Below, one piece after another: positions 8,680-16,681 of a DNA stretch of 40,218 nucleotides; within the stretch, counting starts at the first letter, position 1, and every line of letters begins with the position of its first letter. Origin of the DNA: Candidatus Aminicenantota bacterium (GTDB lineage: Bacteria > Acidobacteriota > Aminicenantia > Aminicenantales > Saccharicenantaceae); NCBI GenBank assembly GCA_014360005.1, contig JACIYI010000020.1:1-40218 (forward strand), in the 5' to 3' direction. A model generated the notes under the pieces. The model was given only the letters and a program-made list of their open reading frames with translations. It was not told the origin of the DNA and made no database searches. Both the position numbers and the translations under genes were made by a program.

Positions 8680-11515
8680 GATGACTTCCCCGAGGTTGTA
8701 TTTTCAGGCGGTTTTTCTCCGAGAGACTGGTGGGCAGGAGGATGGTGAAAGTGGTACCCTGGCCCACGGCGCTGTCAACCAGTATCTGCCCCTCGTGTTC
8801 CTTGACTATGGCAAAGCTGATGGACAGGCCCAGTCCGGTCCCCTTGCCCAGCCCCTTGGTGGTGAAGAAGGGGTCAAATATCCTTGGCAGGTGTTCCGGT
8901 TTGATGCCCGTTCCGGTATCGGCTATCTTGACCAGGGCCAGGTTGCCTCTTTGATTGGTTTCGATGATCAGCCGACCCCCGCCGGGCATGGCATCCATGG
9001 CATTCAGAATAATATTTATAAAGACCTGCTGCAGTCTTTCCCGCTGGGCATAAATCACCACCGGTTTCAAGTTCAGCTCCAGCTGGATGTTCAGGCTTTT
9101 AAGGCGGTAATCAATAAGAGAAATGATTTCTTCCAGGCTTTCCTTGAGGTCCACCCGGTGGTAATAATCATCGGCCGGGTTGCGGGCAAAATTAAGCAGG
9201 TTCTTGATGATGCGATTAACCCTTTCCGTCTGGACTTCTATTTTCTGCAGTATCTGCAGGTAATGAGCGTCGGTCAGTTTTTTCTGGAGCATCTGGACAT
9301 AGCTGGAGATGCCGGTAAGAGGGGTGTTGATCTCGTGGGCCACGCCGGCCGAGAGCAGACCAATAGAGGCCAGTTTTTCCGAGGTCAGCAACTGTTGCTG
9401 CAGGTGAATTTTTTCCGTTATATCCTCGAAAACAATGATGGTGCCGTAAGCCTGCATCTGGTTGTCAAAGAGGGGAGTCCGGGCCACGTCGAATATCTTC
9501 TTCTCGCCCCGGGCTGTGGTCAGTCCAATTTCACTGAGCAGCTGGTACTCGCTCTGGGTGGCTGGCGGAAAGAGGGCCTGGAAATTTTCCTGTCCGATCA
9601 CCTGGGCCAGGTGGCGGTTGAGGGCCTGTTCTCTCCGGAGTCCGAACTGCCTTTCCAGCACCCGGTTCCAGCCGATGACCTGTCCGGTCTGGTCTATTAC
9701 TGCCACCCCCACGGTCAGGCTTTCGATGATATTATCGCTGTAGTCCTTAAGGCGCTGCAGTTCCTGCGACCTGATAATTTCCTGGTTGTAGAGGTAGGCA
9801 TTTTCCAGGGCCAGAGCCACCGGGGTGGAGATGGTCCGCAGCAGTTCCCGATCCTCGCCGGAAAAGTAAGATTCGTCCAGTTTATGGCTCATAGCCAGGA
9901 AACCCATGACCTTATTTTCCAGCCGCAGCGGAAGTATGTTGACCAGCTCCCGGTCGAAAAGCAGCCCGAAAAATTTCTGGCTGGCCGGGCTTTCTCCTGG
10001 CTGGACAAAGGATAGGAATTCGGCCTTTTGCAATTGATCAATTTCAGCCTGCGATAGTTGCAGTGCCTGGAGTCCAGGGTCGGGCTGGGAAGATTTGAGA
10101 AGGTAGAATTCATGGTTGCTTCCTTCCCTGGCCAGGAACAGGGCCGTCTGCTTGAGGAACAGAGCTTTGGAGATGGTTTCCACCAGGAAGTCGCTCAGGC
10201 GGTTGAGGTTTCTTTCCCGGTTGAGGAGGCTGGATATGGTCAGCAACGTCCGGCGGTATTCATAGCTCCGCCGGTATATTACCCGGTCCACCACGGTCTG
10301 GACCAGCTCGGACAGCGGCGTGAACAGGGTGGCTCCCAGAATGATGGCCAGCAGGCCGAGCAGGATGAAATTGAGCCTGTTTTCCGAAAACAGCTGGGTC
10401 TGGGAACTGACCAGGAAATAGACCATGGCCAACAGGGCGAAGGAAATGATGAGAGTAGTACCCTTCTTGAACAGGACCTCAAACTGAATAAGGCGGTAAC
10501 GGGAGATGGAATAAGCCAGAGTGATGGGAATCAGTCCCTGGAGCAGAACACTCAACTGGCCGGGGGTGGTGGGTAGCCTGTCTCTCAGGAACGGCAGAAC
10601 ATAAAACAGGGAAAAGGGCAGCGACCCCAGTCCCAGTCCAACCGCAATCCATCGGAGCTGGTTTCTGATATAAGGATAAGCGGACTTGACCAGGTCGTGG
10701 ATGATTAAGACCAGGGCCAGGACGGTATAGAGGGCCAGGTGGGCTAGCTCCATTTTCTCCAGGGTTTTCTGGAAAACCAGGACCTGAGCTTCGCTTAACA
10801 CGGATTCCAGGTAGCTGTTCAGGAAAACGTTGGCCAGCAGAAGAACTAATCCCGGGATGTAAAACAGAGCCACCTGGTTTTTATGCTGAATTATTTTTTT
10901 CTTCTGGGGAAAAATAAAAAAGAAATTTAAGAGCAGCGGGGGAAAAGCCAGCAGAGCCACTTTATCCAGCCAGTAAAACAGGTTGTCCAGGAAATCCATC
11001 TGGCCGGTGGCAGAAAAAACATAGAACGAATAAAGGGAAAAAGAAACCAGGTAGAAAAAAGCGTAGGGCCCGCTGAATTGCCTCCTGGTATTGAAGAACA
11101 CCAGCAGACCTATGGTCAGGGTGGCCAGGCCCAGGAGCATCAGGTAAATGTAGGTGGAGCTGACACCCTTTTTGGTCAGGTAGAAGGAAGGTGAGAGGAT
11201 GGTGCCGCTACGGCCTACCTGGTAAAGGGCTTTTTGTTCCAGGCGGTCGATGACCCAGAGCATCTTACTGTACTCAATCCTGTTCTTAATCGGGGTATCG
11301 TTGATTGAGAACAGGATATCACCAGGTTTCAGGCCGGATAGATAAGCCGGACTATCCTGGTCCACCCTGGCTGCTGTCAAACCGGCCGGTCCCTCTATCC
11401 AGGTAACTCCGTCGTAAGGTTCTTTCCAGGACAATTTCCGTGAGATATTGATAAAGCCCAGCACTATAAGGATCAAAACCAGCAGCAGGAACAGGTAGAA
11501 AAAGATCTTTCTCAT
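8672..11515 (-). CDS. membrane sensor histidine kinase with PDZ, GAF and PAS domains
   Basis: The 947-residue protein begins with a membrane anchor (5-22). A PDZ-like domain follows (about 35-90; AARVDQDSPAYLSGLKPGDILFSIN), which should lie outside the cytoplasmic membrane. A bundle of about eight hydrophobic segments covers 122-400. After that come a GAF-like domain (about 420-580) and a PAS domain (about 590-700; GVAVIDQTGQVIGWN). The kinase core has the HisKA His727 in AGVAHEINTPLTG, the N box Asn838, DTGTGI (867-872) and GLGKGTGLGLS (888-898). It should phosphorylate the adjacent NtrC-type regulator, whose gene overlaps its end by 8 bp. A PDZ domain ahead of a kinase suggests sensing of peptides or misfolded envelope proteins, but no ligand is shown by sequence. 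Confidence 0.92.
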   Translation of the reverse strand: MRKIFFYLFLLLVLILIVLGFINISRKLSWKEPYDGVTWIEGPAGLTAARVDQDSPAYLSGLKPGDILFSINDTPIKNRIEYSKMLWVIDRLEQKALYQVGRSGTILSPSFYLTKKGVSSTYIYLMLLGLATLTIGLLVFFNTRRQFSGPYAFFYLVSFSLYSFYVFSATGQMDFLDNLFYWLDKVALLAFPPLLLNFFFIFPQKKKIIQHKNQVALFYIPGLVLLLANVFLNSYLESVLSEAQVLVFQKTLEKMELAHLALYTVLALVLIIHDLVKSAYPYIRNQLRWIAVGLGLGSLPFSLFYVLPFLRDRLPTTPGQLSVLLQGLIPITLAYSISRYRLIQFEVLFKKGTTLIISFALLAMVYFLVSSQTQLFSENRLNFILLGLLAIILGATLFTPLSELVQTVVDRVIYRRSYEYRRTLLTISSLLNRERNLNRLSDFLVETISKALFLKQTALFLAREGSNHEFYLLKSSQPDPGLQALQLSQAEIDQLQKAEFLSFVQPGESPASQKFFGLLFDRELVNILPLRLENKVMGFLAMSHKLDESYFSGEDRELLRTISTPVALALENAYLYNQEIIRSQELQRLKDYSDNIIESLTVGVAVIDQTGQVIGWNRVLERQFGLRREQALNRHLAQVIGQENFQALFPPATQSEYQLLSEIGLTTARGEKKIFDVARTPLFDNQMQAYGTIIVFEDITEKIHLQQQLLTSEKLASIGLLSAGVAHEINTPLTGISSYVQMLQKKLTDAHYLQILQKIEVQTERVNRIIKNLLNFARNPADDYYHRVDLKESLEEIISLIDYRLKSLNIQLELNLKPVVIYAQRERLQQVFINIILNAMDAMPGGGRLIIETNQRGNLALVKIADTGTGIKPEHLPRIFDPFFTTKGLGKGTGLGLSISFAIVKEHEGQILVDSAVGQGTTFTILLPTSLSEKNRLKIQPRGSHHE

Positions 11516-11574
11516 TACGGCTCTTCAATAAAATATACTAAATCCAAAAATTTGAATCAACCGATTAAAAAAAA

Positions 11575-11880
11575 TCAGTTCAGGATATGGCGGATTCCGG
11601 CTCTGAGGGCCCAGGAGGTTTTTGACTGCCTGAGGAGACGGCGCAATTCTTCATCTTCTTTCAGGCCAAGGGGACTGGTCGTCCTTGAAAGAAAGGTGCT
11701 CATATAATCGAGTTTGGGTTTCTGAACTTCCTGAGGTGGGACCTGACCGGGTGGGTTCTGGGTAACCGTTTGCTGCTGCCGGTTTTCCTGAGGACTTACA
11801 GCCTGAACAGGTACAGGATGGCTCCCGCCTATAAAAACCAGCAGCAACATGATTGAGGTTAAGGCTTTTATCATTTTCAT
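11575..11880 (-). CDS. small secreted protein of unknown function
   Basis: From ATG 11880 the product has 102 residues. It starts with a signal peptide (MKMIKALTSIMLLLVFIGG, cut probably after VQA) and continues with a Gln/Pro-rich linker and a charged tail (LKEDEELRRLLRQSKTSWALRAG). I do not recognise a family. The frame is open to a TTG at 11913, but that TTG is the first half of a probable -35 box, so I use the ATG. ATG 11874 (MIKAL) is equally possible. There is no clear ribosome binding site. It lies 59 bp upstream of the kinase gene on the same strand, so it is probably co-transcribed and may be an accessory envelope component of that sensor system; this is inference from position. Confidence 0.6.
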   Translation of the reverse strand: MKMIKALTSIMLLLVFIGGSHPVPVQAVSPQENRQQQTVTQNPPGQVPPQEVQKPKLDYMSTFLSRTTSPLGLKEDEELRRLLRQSKTSWALRAGIRHILN

Positions 11881-11884
11881 TACA

Positions 11885-11913
11885 TTAATAAAGCTTTGCC
11901 GATTCTCTGTCAA
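11885..11913 (-). promoter_or_regulatory. sigma-70-type promoter of the small protein / kinase / regulator operon
   Basis: On the minus strand TTGACA (11913-11908), exactly 17 bp, then TATTAA (11890-11885). The expected start, near 11878, falls inside or next to the first ATG codons (11880, 11874), so the transcript would be leaderless or nearly so. No ribosome binding site is seen, which agrees. Confidence 0.6.
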
Positions 11914-12370
11914 CCGGTTTCTTCTTACAGGTTGGACTTGGTATCCAGGCTAAGGGGAGCATTTGGAAGGGACGTAGAGACGGCCTCTGGCCAGGAGGCC
12001 GGCTCTCCAGGGAAACTGCGGCCGGCCCTGTTCTCTCCACAGCCAGGAGCCCAGCAGTCCGGCTGGTCGGTTACTCAGTCCTTGCATCTCACAGGCAAAA
12101 ACTCCCGTTCTGAAAACGGCCCGGCTTTAGCCTGGCAGGAAATGGCCGCCATTAATTGATGAAACTTTTAAGAATTCTGGAGAGCAGGGATTTCCTGCCA
12201 GCCGGAATTTGTTCCAGGCAGAGCCAGAAAGGCATGAGCTCTGCCGGAAGTTGCCGGGAAGGGAAGTCCACCGGCCAGAACAGCCCCGGGCCGAAAGGCC
12301 CGAGGGCTGGCGGGCTGGCCGTTGCCCCCCGGACTGACTTTTTTTCTTTCCGCTGGCCATCACCGAACCT
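11914..12370. other. 457-bp gene-free region with a strong stem-loop
   Basis: No convincing gene on either strand. At 12282-12308 is a strong stem-loop: AGCCC plus CGGGCC, a GAAA tetraloop on the plus strand, then GGCCCG, one bulged A and GGGCT, eleven base pairs in all. It lies about 60 bp beyond the end of the ARPP-1 gene in the direction of its transcription but has no following U-tract, so it is not a standard intrinsic terminator. It may be an RNA processing or pausing structure. Confidence 0.45.
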
Positions 12371-13456
12371 TCAGTATTTTTCAAACAGGTAGCTTCTTCT
12401 GAGGCGCAGCCGGGGAAAGTTCTCATCGTAGCTATTCTTTTTTTGGCTTCTGTTTCCGTTTTCCACGGCAAAAAAGGCCAGATGTGGGATTGAACCATCA
12501 ACTTCCAGGGCCGCTCCCACCACCTTGTTTCCTAGGTAGTGGCAGGAATAACCCATGCCAACCGACGGATACCTTTTTTCCTGGGCGCCTAACGCTTCCT
12601 CCACAAAAGCCAGAGCCTGGCCCATTCCTGGTCTGGCTTTGGATTTCCGCTTTTTAGCGCTACTTTTCTGCTTATTTTCTTTTCTCGGGCTCTTTTTCAT
12701 TTCTTTCTTCATCAGCTGTTCATACTTCAGGCTCACGGCCTCCAGCACATAGCTTTTGAGCAGCTTCTGATAAAGACGGCTGAAGGCTTCTGCCCTGGAA
12801 AGAAACTCCAGTCCAACTGGCTTTCCGCTGATAAAAACCAGGAGACCTTTCTGCCCTTCCACCAGGCTGAAGCCTTTGAGGTAATCCTCCAGGTCTTTAG
12901 CCCGGGCTTCATAAAGGTCGCTCATGGCCGAGGTCGGTGACACAACGTTAAGCCTGCAGGCCATAATGTCTATGTCAGCCCAGATTTCAGCCTGATTGGC
13001 CCGGAAGCTGCGGCCTGTTTCCAGGTTGTGGTGAACCTGCTCCATTTTTTTCGCCCTAATTCCATGAGCCATCACATGGTCAGATTTGCCCATGCTCAAA
13101 GTATGGCCATGCCAGCGGTGGGCCTCCACACAGCTGACCGGAATGACCACGGTGGTGCCTGGCGCCACCATGATGGTGGTGTTGAGCACCCGGTTCTGCT
13201 TGGCTCCCTTAAGCTCTTCGCCGTCAATCATCAAAGTCGGCTTCTGGCCTTTGTTAGTAGCCTTAAGCTCGGGCACCGACCCGCCTTCACTCACCTCACT
13301 TACTTCCATCACACCCTGCTCCAGAGCTTCTGACAGCGTGATATAGTCCGGGCCCGGTTTAAGCCTGGACCTGACGGGGAAAAGAACCATATCCTCATAA
13401 ACCTGGGGCTGACCGAATTCCATTCCCCGAAGATAAAGATTGACAGTCCTTTCCAT
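12371..13456 (-). CDS. ARPP-1 (DUF6569-type) domain protein
   Basis: The 361-residue protein has no signal peptide or membrane segment. Residues about 1-270 fit the ARPP-1 domain (ARG and rhodanese-phosphatase-superfamily-associated protein): PVYEDMVLFPV-like opening, TLSEALEQGVMEVSEVSEGGSVPEL, then LMIDGEELKGAKQNRVLNTT and PVSCVEAHRW, all typical of the family. The biochemical function of ARPP-1 is not established. A Lys-rich low-complexity stretch (KEMKKSPRKENKQKSSAKKRKSK region, about 255-275) interrupts the C-terminal part and may be disordered. AGGAG lies nine bases before the ATG. It is the only gene between two gaps and shows no clear operon partner. Confidence 0.8.
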   Translation of the reverse strand: MERTVNLYLRGMEFGQPQVYEDMVLFPVRSRLKPGPDYITLSEALEQGVMEVSEVSEGGSVPELKATNKGQKPTLMIDGEELKGAKQNRVLNTTIMVAPGTTVVIPVSCVEAHRWHGHTLSMGKSDHVMAHGIRAKKMEQVHHNLETGRSFRANQAEIWADIDIMACRLNVVSPTSAMSDLYEARAKDLEDYLKGFSLVEGQKGLLVFISGKPVGLEFLSRAEAFSRLYQKLLKSYVLEAVSLKYEQLMKKEMKKSPRKENKQKSSAKKRKSKARPGMGQALAFVEEALGAQEKRYPSVGMGYSCHYLGNKVVGAALEVDGSIPHLAFFAVENGNRSQKKNSYDENFPRLRLRRSYLFEKY

Positions 13457-13751
13457 CTTGTTTTCTCCTTAAAAAAGTGTAAGTTTTAAGATTTCAGGAT
13501 GTCCGAGGCCCTGCCTCCTTCGGCGGAATTTTCATCTGATGGATTAAAGTTCCCATCATCAACCCTCCACTTAAATCGCCCTTAACCACCTTTGGCCCTT
13601 TTGACTGTTCAACTGTTGATTACGCTGATTGGCTCGCTTTTTCCCTATCTCCTTTTTTCTTTTCTTGCCCCCTTCGGGTTTTATATCCCTGCTCCTACTT
13701 TTGCTTTTCCTTCCACTAAGGCCATTAACCGCGTCCTCCCCAAGCCGTTAC
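13457..13751. other. intergenic region, nothing recognised
   Basis: The space between the XRE/ImmA-like gene and the ARPP-1 gene, both on the minus strand. It has pyrimidine-rich plus-strand runs (13600-13720) and an unsupported 67-codon frame. I see no promoter, repeat or RNA gene with confidence. Confidence 0.35.
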
Positions 13752-15008
13752 TTAAAAAATTTCTCCCATTTCGCTCTTTAATTGCTCAGGCCTGATTTCA
13801 GCCAGAGCTGCGGCCTGGTTTAAGTCCAGGATTTCTGAGCTTACGGCATAATGCAGCAGGCGCCTGAACCTGGTCGGGTTTTCTTCCCCCGGATATTCCA
13901 CCGGCTCTTTCCAGAGCCAGCCTTTCTCGTTCATCATTTCCCGGAAAGAGCGGAACCGCCTTTCAGTAACCAGCTCCAGGTCCAGAGCCCGGCGCATGAT
14001 AGCCTGAAGTGAAATTCCGTACCTCACTTTCAATTCAGCCAGCTCGCTGAAGGCAATCTTACGGCCGGCTGGCAGGAAGTATTCTTCCATTATTTTTGCC
14101 GGCAAAAGAAACGCGGCGGCAAACCGGTTGTACAGTCTGATTATTTCCGGTTCGTTGGACAGGCCAAACAAAACCTGAGCCAGCTCAGCCGCGGTCTTAA
14201 ACCTCATTCTGTCTACCGGCATCCCTTTTTCCACGGCGATAAACGGTTGTCCGCGGTAGCAGCCGGATAAACTCTCAAATTTTTCCGGACCTTCCAGCTT
14301 GAATGTCTTCAGGCCGCGCTCTTCAAGGAACGTTAGCAGGTTAACTACCGAGCCGGTGCCCAGGTCCCAGCGCTGACGCAGCTCTTCGGCTGCCTTTTCC
14401 GCATCATTTTCATCTTTAATTACTACTGCCAGTGGCGGCTTAAATAATTTTTCCTGGCGCAGGAGTTTTTCCAGCCAGAGGTAGTTCTTCATTTTTTCTG
14501 ACACTGTAATCTTCAAGGCCAGAAGCAGTTTCCGGGGCAGGCGGGGTTCGGGACGGAATTCGATTTTGTCTTCCGGAGCCAGGTCAGCCCAGGCCTGTTG
14601 CAGTCGAAAGGCGCGAGCGGCTGGTGTCCGGGGCAATTCATTCAGGGTTGTAGTACAGGCATAAAACCTAATGTTATTCATCCCGGATTCGCTCTTTTCT
14701 ATCAAGACAGGACCCGCTTTTTTGGGCTGGCCGGCCTTGACCATTTCCTTGAATTCTTCTGGTTCCTCGGGGATTTCTTCTGGAATGTCAGGGGAAGGAG
14801 GGAGCTCGAGGACCTGGAGGAGGTGTTCCAGAACCTCGGGGGATGGGCTGATCAGGCCTTTTTCGTACTTGGCAATGGCCTGCCTGGTGACTATGCCCCC
14901 GAGCTTCTGAGCCAGGTCCTCGAGGCTCAGGCCGGCTCTTAAACGGGCTGCTCTCAACCTTATGGGGAAGGTTGGGTCCAACCCTGGTTTTTCGCTGGCG
15001 GGTGTCAT
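13752..15008 (-). CDS. XRE-family regulator with a degenerate ImmA/IrrE-like domain
   Basis: The 418-residue protein has an XRE helix-turn-helix at about 15-70 (LRAARLRAGLSLEDLAQKLG, then VTRQAIAKYEKG). A Pro/Glu-rich linker (72-95) and a long middle segment follow. Residues about 190-310 resemble the ImmA/IrrE (DUF955) peptidase fold. The family pattern RF-x-x-AHELGH-x-L appears here as RFKTAAELAQVLFGL (269-283), so both zinc-binding histidines are gone (Ala274, Gln278) and only Glu275 remains. The following RLYNRFAAAFLLP matches the family's third-ligand region. It probably binds DNA and a signal but cannot be a normal zinc protease. Related fused proteins act as antitoxins or as regulators of phage, stress or short-chain fatty acid genes; no toxin gene is next to it. 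Confidence 0.8.
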   Translation of the reverse strand: MTPASEKPGLDPTFPIRLRAARLRAGLSLEDLAQKLGGIVTRQAIAKYEKGLISPSPEVLEHLLQVLELPPSPDIPEEIPEEPEEFKEMVKAGQPKKAGPVLIEKSESGMNNIRFYACTTTLNELPRTPAARAFRLQQAWADLAPEDKIEFRPEPRLPRKLLLALKITVSEKMKNYLWLEKLLRQEKLFKPPLAVVIKDENDAEKAAEELRQRWDLGTGSVVNLLTFLEERGLKTFKLEGPEKFESLSGCYRGQPFIAVEKGMPVDRMRFKTAAELAQVLFGLSNEPEIIRLYNRFAAAFLLPAKIMEEYFLPAGRKIAFSELAELKVRYGISLQAIMRRALDLELVTERRFRSFREMMNEKGWLWKEPVEYPGEENPTRFRRLLHYAVSSEILDLNQAAALAEIRPEQLKSEMGEIF

Positions 15009-15024
15009 ATTTCCCTTCTTTTGG

Positions 15025-15058
15025 TTTACAATATAAGCTGTAAAAAGACATTTGTCAA
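15025..15058 (-). promoter_or_regulatory. promoter and possible autoregulatory operator of the XRE/ImmA-like gene
   Basis: On the minus strand TTGACA (15058-15053), exactly 17 bp, TATATT (15035-15030); the start should be near 15023, leaving a 15-nt leader. A perfect inverted repeat TTTACA-N8-TGTAAA (15025-15044) sits across the -10 box. A dimeric XRE protein bound there would block transcription, so autorepression is a reasonable inference. Confidence 0.7.
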
Positions 15059-15184
15059 CTAATTTTTTTATTTTTTTCTCTTTTTTGCCTTTTTAACAGA
15101 TAAAATTTTTTTTAAAATTTTTTGGGTGGGTGGGAGCGGCTTTGAATCGACTAATTATGAGGACGCCTTAACAGGAATAAGAGA

Positions 15185-15385
15185 ATGACTGAAAATAAAG
15201 TCGTGGCGTTTTATGCCCTGGATACCTGGCTTCAGGGGAGCCGCCTTCTGGGGTCTGGATTCAGTCCTGATATGGCCGGCGATAATTCCGGGCACAAGCT
15301 CCGGGTTATTTCTGCCGGACAGTTAGGGCCCACCGCTGGTCTGATTGCAACTAATTCATTTCCGGCGCTTTATTATCAATGTTGA
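15185..15385 (+). CDS. possible small protein of 66 residues, doubtful
   Basis: An open frame starting MTENKVVAFYALDTWLQG, with a modest AGGA nine bases before the ATG and codon use in keeping with the neighbours. It has no recognised domain, signal peptide or membrane segment. It lies between the XRE promoter and the promoter of the secretion operon, which starts downstream of it. It could be a real small gene or chance. Confidence 0.25.
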   Translation: MTENKVVAFYALDTWLQGSRLLGSGFSPDMAGDNSGHKLRVISAGQLGPTAGLIATNSFPALYYQC

Positions 15386-15419
15386 AGGGCTAAGCTCCTG
15401 CTACTGGGCAAGTGACTGA

Positions 15420-15448
15420 TTGACATAATTAAGGAGCTAACTTAAGAT
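15420..15448 (+). promoter_or_regulatory. sigma-70-type promoter of the type II secretion-like operon
   Basis: TTGACA (15420-15425), exactly 17 bp, TAAGAT (15443-15448). The predicted start near 15455 is 23 bases before the first gene. Seven genes follow with overlaps or gaps of at most 1 bp, so this promoter probably drives all of them. Confidence 0.7.
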
Positions 15449-15477
15449 AAATCGGAAAGGCGAAAGTCAAGAACCAG

Positions 15478-16680
15478 ATGCCAGCTTTTATCTGCCGAAT
15501 TGTAACCTCCGATGGGCGTATCCTCAAGGAAACCGTCCAGGCGGCTTCAGCTGAAGATTGCCGCCGGAGGCTCGAAGCCGAAGGGCTGTGCGTTCTGTCG
15601 GTCCGCAAAGAACTGAAGCTATCGCGGGTTCATCTTTTCGGCCGTCGGATTAAGCCGGCCGAATTTATCCTTTTTAACCAGGAACTGGTAGCCCTGCTTA
15701 AAGCCGGTTATCCGGTGCTTAAGAGCCTGGAGCTGGTGGAAAAAAGGGTGGAAAACCACACCCTGCTGGACATTATCAGGAAGGTTGAGTCTGAAGTCAG
15801 GGGCGGCCGGACGTTATCTGAAGCCTTTGCTCCCTTTGAAAACCTGTTTTCCAAGGTTTACACGGCTTCACTGATGGCCGGAGAAAGAAGCGGCAACCTG
15901 CCGGGCTCCCTGGCCAGGTACATCCAGTATGCCAAGATTATTGACCAGACCAGGAGCCGGGTTCGTTCGGCTCTGCTTTACCCGACTCTTCTCATAATTT
16001 TCTCGGCCGTGCTGATCGGTCTGCTGGTGGGCCTGGTCCTGCCGCGGTTTGCCACCTTCTATGCCGACTTCGGGGCCCAGCTGCCGGGCCTGACCAGACT
16101 TCTGCTGAAGCTGGCCATTTTTATCCGGGCCAACCTGGCCTGGTTTGGACTGGGCTTGCTGATCCTGGTCCTGTCCTACCTCGTTGTCAGGAAGAAAAGT
16201 TCTTTCATTTTTTTCCAGGACCGCCTGAAGCTGCGCCTGCCTTTTTCTCGCTTTCTCATACAGGACTCGGCGGTGGCTTTATACAGCCGGACTCTGGGCC
16301 TGCTGCTGGAAGCCGGGATAACCCTGCTGTCGTCAGTCTCGGTGGCAGCTTTTTCGGTCCCCAACCGCTTCATTGCCTCCAGGTTGCAATCTGTGGCTGA
16401 CAGTCTTAAAAACGGCTTGAGCCTTTATGATTCCCTTCAAAAAACGGAGGTCCTGCCCCAGCTGGCCATGGATATGATCAGAATCGGGGAGAGCTCGGCC
16501 AACCTGCCGGGAATGCTGGCCGAGGTAGCCGATTTTTATGATGACCGGCTGCGCGACCGGATTCAAACCCTGGTTTCCCTGATTGAACCGGTCATCATAA
16601 TCTTCATCGGCCTGATAGCTGCGGGTATGATATTATCAATATATCTGCCGATATTTAATATCATCAGGATAACGCGATAG
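15478..16680 (+). CDS. gspF: type II secretion system F family inner-membrane protein (GspF/PilC-like)
   Basis: The platform protein of type II secretion and type IV pilus machines, which sits in the inner membrane above the ATPase. The 400-residue length is usual. An N-terminal segment (MPAFICRIVTSDGRILKETVQA) is followed by two T2SSF repeats: one with LVALLKAGYPVLKSLELVEK near 75, the other with GLLLEAGITLLSSVSVAA near 280. Hydrophobic segments lie at about 165-192, 218-236 and 372-393. The family motif MAGERSGNLPGSLARY near 137 recurs as IRIGESSANLPGMLAEVADFYD near 340. It is the first gene of the operon, and its stop is 1 bp from the ATG at the next gene. Confidence 0.92.
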   Translation: MPAFICRIVTSDGRILKETVQAASAEDCRRRLEAEGLCVLSVRKELKLSRVHLFGRRIKPAEFILFNQELVALLKAGYPVLKSLELVEKRVENHTLLDIIRKVESEVRGGRTLSEAFAPFENLFSKVYTASLMAGERSGNLPGSLARYIQYAKIIDQTRSRVRSALLYPTLLIIFSAVLIGLLVGLVLPRFATFYADFGAQLPGLTRLLLKLAIFIRANLAWFGLGLLILVLSYLVVRKKSSFIFFQDRLKLRLPFSRFLIQDSAVALYSRTLGLLLEAGITLLSSVSVAAFSVPNRFIASRLQSVADSLKNGLSLYDSLQKTEVLPQLAMDMIRIGESSANLPGMLAEVADFYDDRLRDRIQTLVSLIEPVIIIFIGLIAAGMILSIYLPIFNIIRITR

Positions 16681-16681
16681 A

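Noticed and set aside
12127..12501. 124-codon minus-strand open frame overlapping the start of the 457-bp gap
   Set aside because: It overlaps the end of the ARPP-1 gene in another frame, and its composition (Ser, Gly, Pro, Arg rich) is that of an out-of-frame reading.
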